Source: Pseudomonadota bacterium | Lineage (GTDB): Bacteria; Pseudomonadota; Alphaproteobacteria; Acetobacterales; Acetobacteraceae | Length of the DNA: 8,293 nt | Assembly: GCA_021845835.1 (NCBI GenBank) | Contig: JAJZVE010000183.1 | Span: forward strand, 1 to 8,293 | Reading direction: 5' to 3' | Shown here: positions 7,342 to 8,293 of the stretch, piece by piece | Position numbering within the stretch: position 1 is the stretch's first letter | Layout: each line of letters starts with the position of its first letter | Notes under the pieces: model-generated | Databases searched by the model: none | What the model was told of the DNA's origin: nothing | The model's input: the letters and a program-made list of their open reading frames with translations, nothing else | Position numbers and translations under genes: made by a program

Positions 7342-7716
7342 TTACATCCCCGCCCCGGCGCGCAGGCGGCGCAGCAATCCCTCCCGCAGCGCCTCCGGCT
7401 TGCCCGCGAGCGGCGCCAGATCGCCGTAATTGTCCACCGGCACGACATCGAAATGCCCGGCCAGCGCCACGGTGCGCCGCCCGCTACCACGCACGAGCGC
7501 GAGCAGGTTTTGCCGCCTGTGTGGGCCGCCCGGCACGGGCACGAGCACAAGGTTCTCCGGATGGTGCCGGAAATAGGGCCAGGCGGCGAGCAGCCAGGCG
7601 AGGCGCCGCGCGAAGGCGGCTTCGTCCGCGCTGCCGGTGACGCTCGGCCAGCCCACCAGCAGCGTCGCCAGCTCGCGCGTGCGCACCGCCAGACCCGGGG
7701 AAAGGCTGCCCGTCAT
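7342..7716 (-). pseudogene. rocB: Truncated RocB-like M20 metallopeptidase, N-terminal quarter only
   Basis: The 124-residue frame matches the N-terminus of RocB-type proteins, M20-family metallohydrolases named from an arginine-utilisation operon. Visible matches are RELATLLVGWPSVTGSADE, WPYFRHHPENL, RQNLLALVRG and GHFDVVPVDNYGDLAPLAGK. His88 and Asp90 in GHFDVV fit the first metal-binding His-x-Asp of M20 enzymes. The family is usually around 550 residues, but this frame stops after LRAGAGM, so the bridging aspartate, catalytic glutamate, remaining metal ligands and dimerisation domain are missing and the product should be inactive. The start at 7716 overlaps the methyltransferase stop as ATGA. 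The stop (7342-7344) is merged with the ribosome binding site of the alpha oxidase gene, as if a deletion joined them. A functional stand-alone small protein is less likely. The RocB assignment is fairly secure; the pseudogene status is inference from length. Confidence 0.7.
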
Positions 7717-8105
7717 GTCGGGACCCGCGCGCCGGCTGCCGTCGTGTTCACATGCGCGTATAACGCCTCGTCGACTGCCGGGTCGAGTGGGGGCGGCACA
7801 TACTCGGTGAGCACCGGCCGCCGGATGCGCTGGCCGCGATCGGTCGCCGTGTGGGGGCCGGTGTCCCGCCAAGTCTCGAAATTGCGCCAGTCCGACAGGA
7901 GCGGGCAATAGCAGGTCGTCTCGACGCGCGTGATCGCATGTGCGGCGCCGAAGAAATGCCCGCCGGGCGCAATCGCGCCGATTTCGTCGATGGCGAGGTC
8001 ATCTTCGCTCGCTTCCAGGCGGGTCAGCGACGCGGCCCGGCCGTACAGCAATTCGGTATCCACTACGATTTTCTCCAGCGAGGTGGTCAGCCCGCTCACC
8101 GCCAT
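7713..8105 (-). pseudogene. mttB: Truncated MttB-family trimethylamine/betaine methyltransferase, C-terminal quarter only
   Basis: The 130-residue frame matches the C-terminus of MttB-family corrinoid methyltransferases, which take a methyl group from trimethylamine, glycine betaine or related quaternary amines. Diagnostic stretches are GLTTSLEKIVVDTELL, IDEIGAIAPGGHFFGAAH, CPLLSDWRNFETWRDTG and EYVPPPLDPAVDEAL. The C-terminus looks complete, but the family is about 500 residues, so most of the barrel is missing. The frame stays open upstream to about 8250 without an ATG; LGALTLQTAEAM just before 8105 may still be homologous, while sequence above about 8150 is not recognisable. Translation could start at ATG 8105 or GTG 8099, both behind GGAGG. 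The pyrrolysine position of archaeal MttB would lie in the missing part, so it cannot be assessed. It ends in an ATGA overlap with the RocB-like fragment. Confidence 0.72.
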
Positions 8106-8250
8106 CGCCTCCGCGGTTTGCAGGGTGAGCGCGCCGAGGGCAGAATGCCGCCGGCGCGAGAAGCTTCCAGGCGAACGGTGATGCAGGTTCCGGCCGGCGT
8201 ATCCCCGCCGGTTTGCGCTCCTCCCTGCCCCGCTCGACGTCGTCTCCCTT
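8106..8250. other. Gap between an upstream gene end and the methyltransferase fragment
   Basis: These 145 bases separate the stop codon at 8251 from the first ATG of the methyltransferase remnant. The minus-strand frame of the remnant continues open through it, and about the last 45 bases before 8105 read as plausible family sequence. Further upstream it is arginine-rich and not recognisable. Purine-rich, ribosome-binding-site-like stretches (AAAAGGGAG, GGGAGGAG) occur just after the upstream stop, possibly left from the original start of the intact methyltransferase gene. Confidence 0.45.
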
Positions 8251-8293
8251 TTAGAACGGCAACGGCGCGAGGTCCGGCTCGACCCAGCTGCGC
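8251..8293 (-). CDS. C-terminal end of an unidentified protein
   Basis: The last 13 codons read RSWVEPDLAPLPF and end in TAA at 8251-8253. The high G/C third positions and a natural stop followed by purine-rich ribosome-binding-like sequence make this a credible gene end on the same strand as the oxidase run. I do not recognise the family from so short a piece. It is probably an earlier member of the same operon. Confidence 0.45.
   Translation of the reverse strand, partial: RSWVEPDLAPLPF

Noticed and set aside
5814..7640. Long plus-strand open frame of 608 codons opposite the oxidase alpha gene
   Set aside because: The opposite strand has clear FAD and iron-sulfur motifs and coupled starts. 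The plus frame is compositionally skewed and has no recognisable domain.
1..8293. Possible mobile element, CRISPR array, tRNA or rRNA
   Set aside because: No transposase or integrase motifs, no regularly spaced repeats, and no cloverleaf or ribosomal signature were seen on either strand. Gene loss here shows no insertion sequence at the breakpoints.

Overview
This is a GC-rich window with strong G/C third-position bias, purine-rich ribosome binding sites and tightly overlapping genes. The gene content is flavoprotein amine catabolism, an ABC importer binding protein and a cobalamin-type methyltransferase remnant. Together these suggest an alphaproteobacterium, perhaps Acetobacteraceae or another Rhodospirillales lineage. 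That placement is inference from style and family resemblance, not from a marker gene.

Layout. Positions 1-3374 hold a minus-strand operon read right to left: a dimethylglycine/sarcosine dehydrogenase-type flavoprotein with a C-terminal folate-binding GcvT half (957-3374), then, 49 bases on, the start of a family 5 (peptide/opine type) ABC transporter substrate-binding protein that runs off the window (1-907). A TetR-family regulator is divergent (3491-4168, plus). The 116-base gap between them carries a perfect 14-base palindrome next to a consensus -35 hexamer for the dehydrogenase. The simplest reading is a locally regulated uptake-and-demethylation module for an N-methylated amine.

Positions 4169-4614 form a 446-base convergent gap with no gene I can support. 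It holds a 9-bp-stem hairpin and a second inverted repeat.

Positions 4615-8293 hold a second minus-strand run. Read right to left it contains the last 13 codons of an unidentified gene (8251-8293), a piece carrying only the C-terminal quarter of an MttB-type trimethylamine methyltransferase (7713-8105), a piece carrying only the N-terminal quarter of a RocB-like M20 metallopeptidase (7342-7716), and then two intact genes for an opine-oxidase/HcnBC-type pair: an alpha subunit with FAD and [2Fe-2S] sites (5766-7331) and a DAO-family beta subunit (4615-5769). Consecutive genes are linked by ATGA overlaps at 7713-7716 and 5766-5769. At 7337-7344 the RocB-like stop codon is built into the ribosome binding site of the alpha subunit. 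The run therefore looks like a co-translated amine-oxidation operon whose two leading genes have been eroded by deletions while the oxidase genes stayed intact.

I see no tRNA, rRNA, CRISPR array or recognisable insertion sequence. The content is best described as an accessory catabolic locus. I did not find evidence for a wholly new system. The most unusual parts are the paired gene remnants and the oxidase pair lacking an adjacent small ferredoxin subunit.
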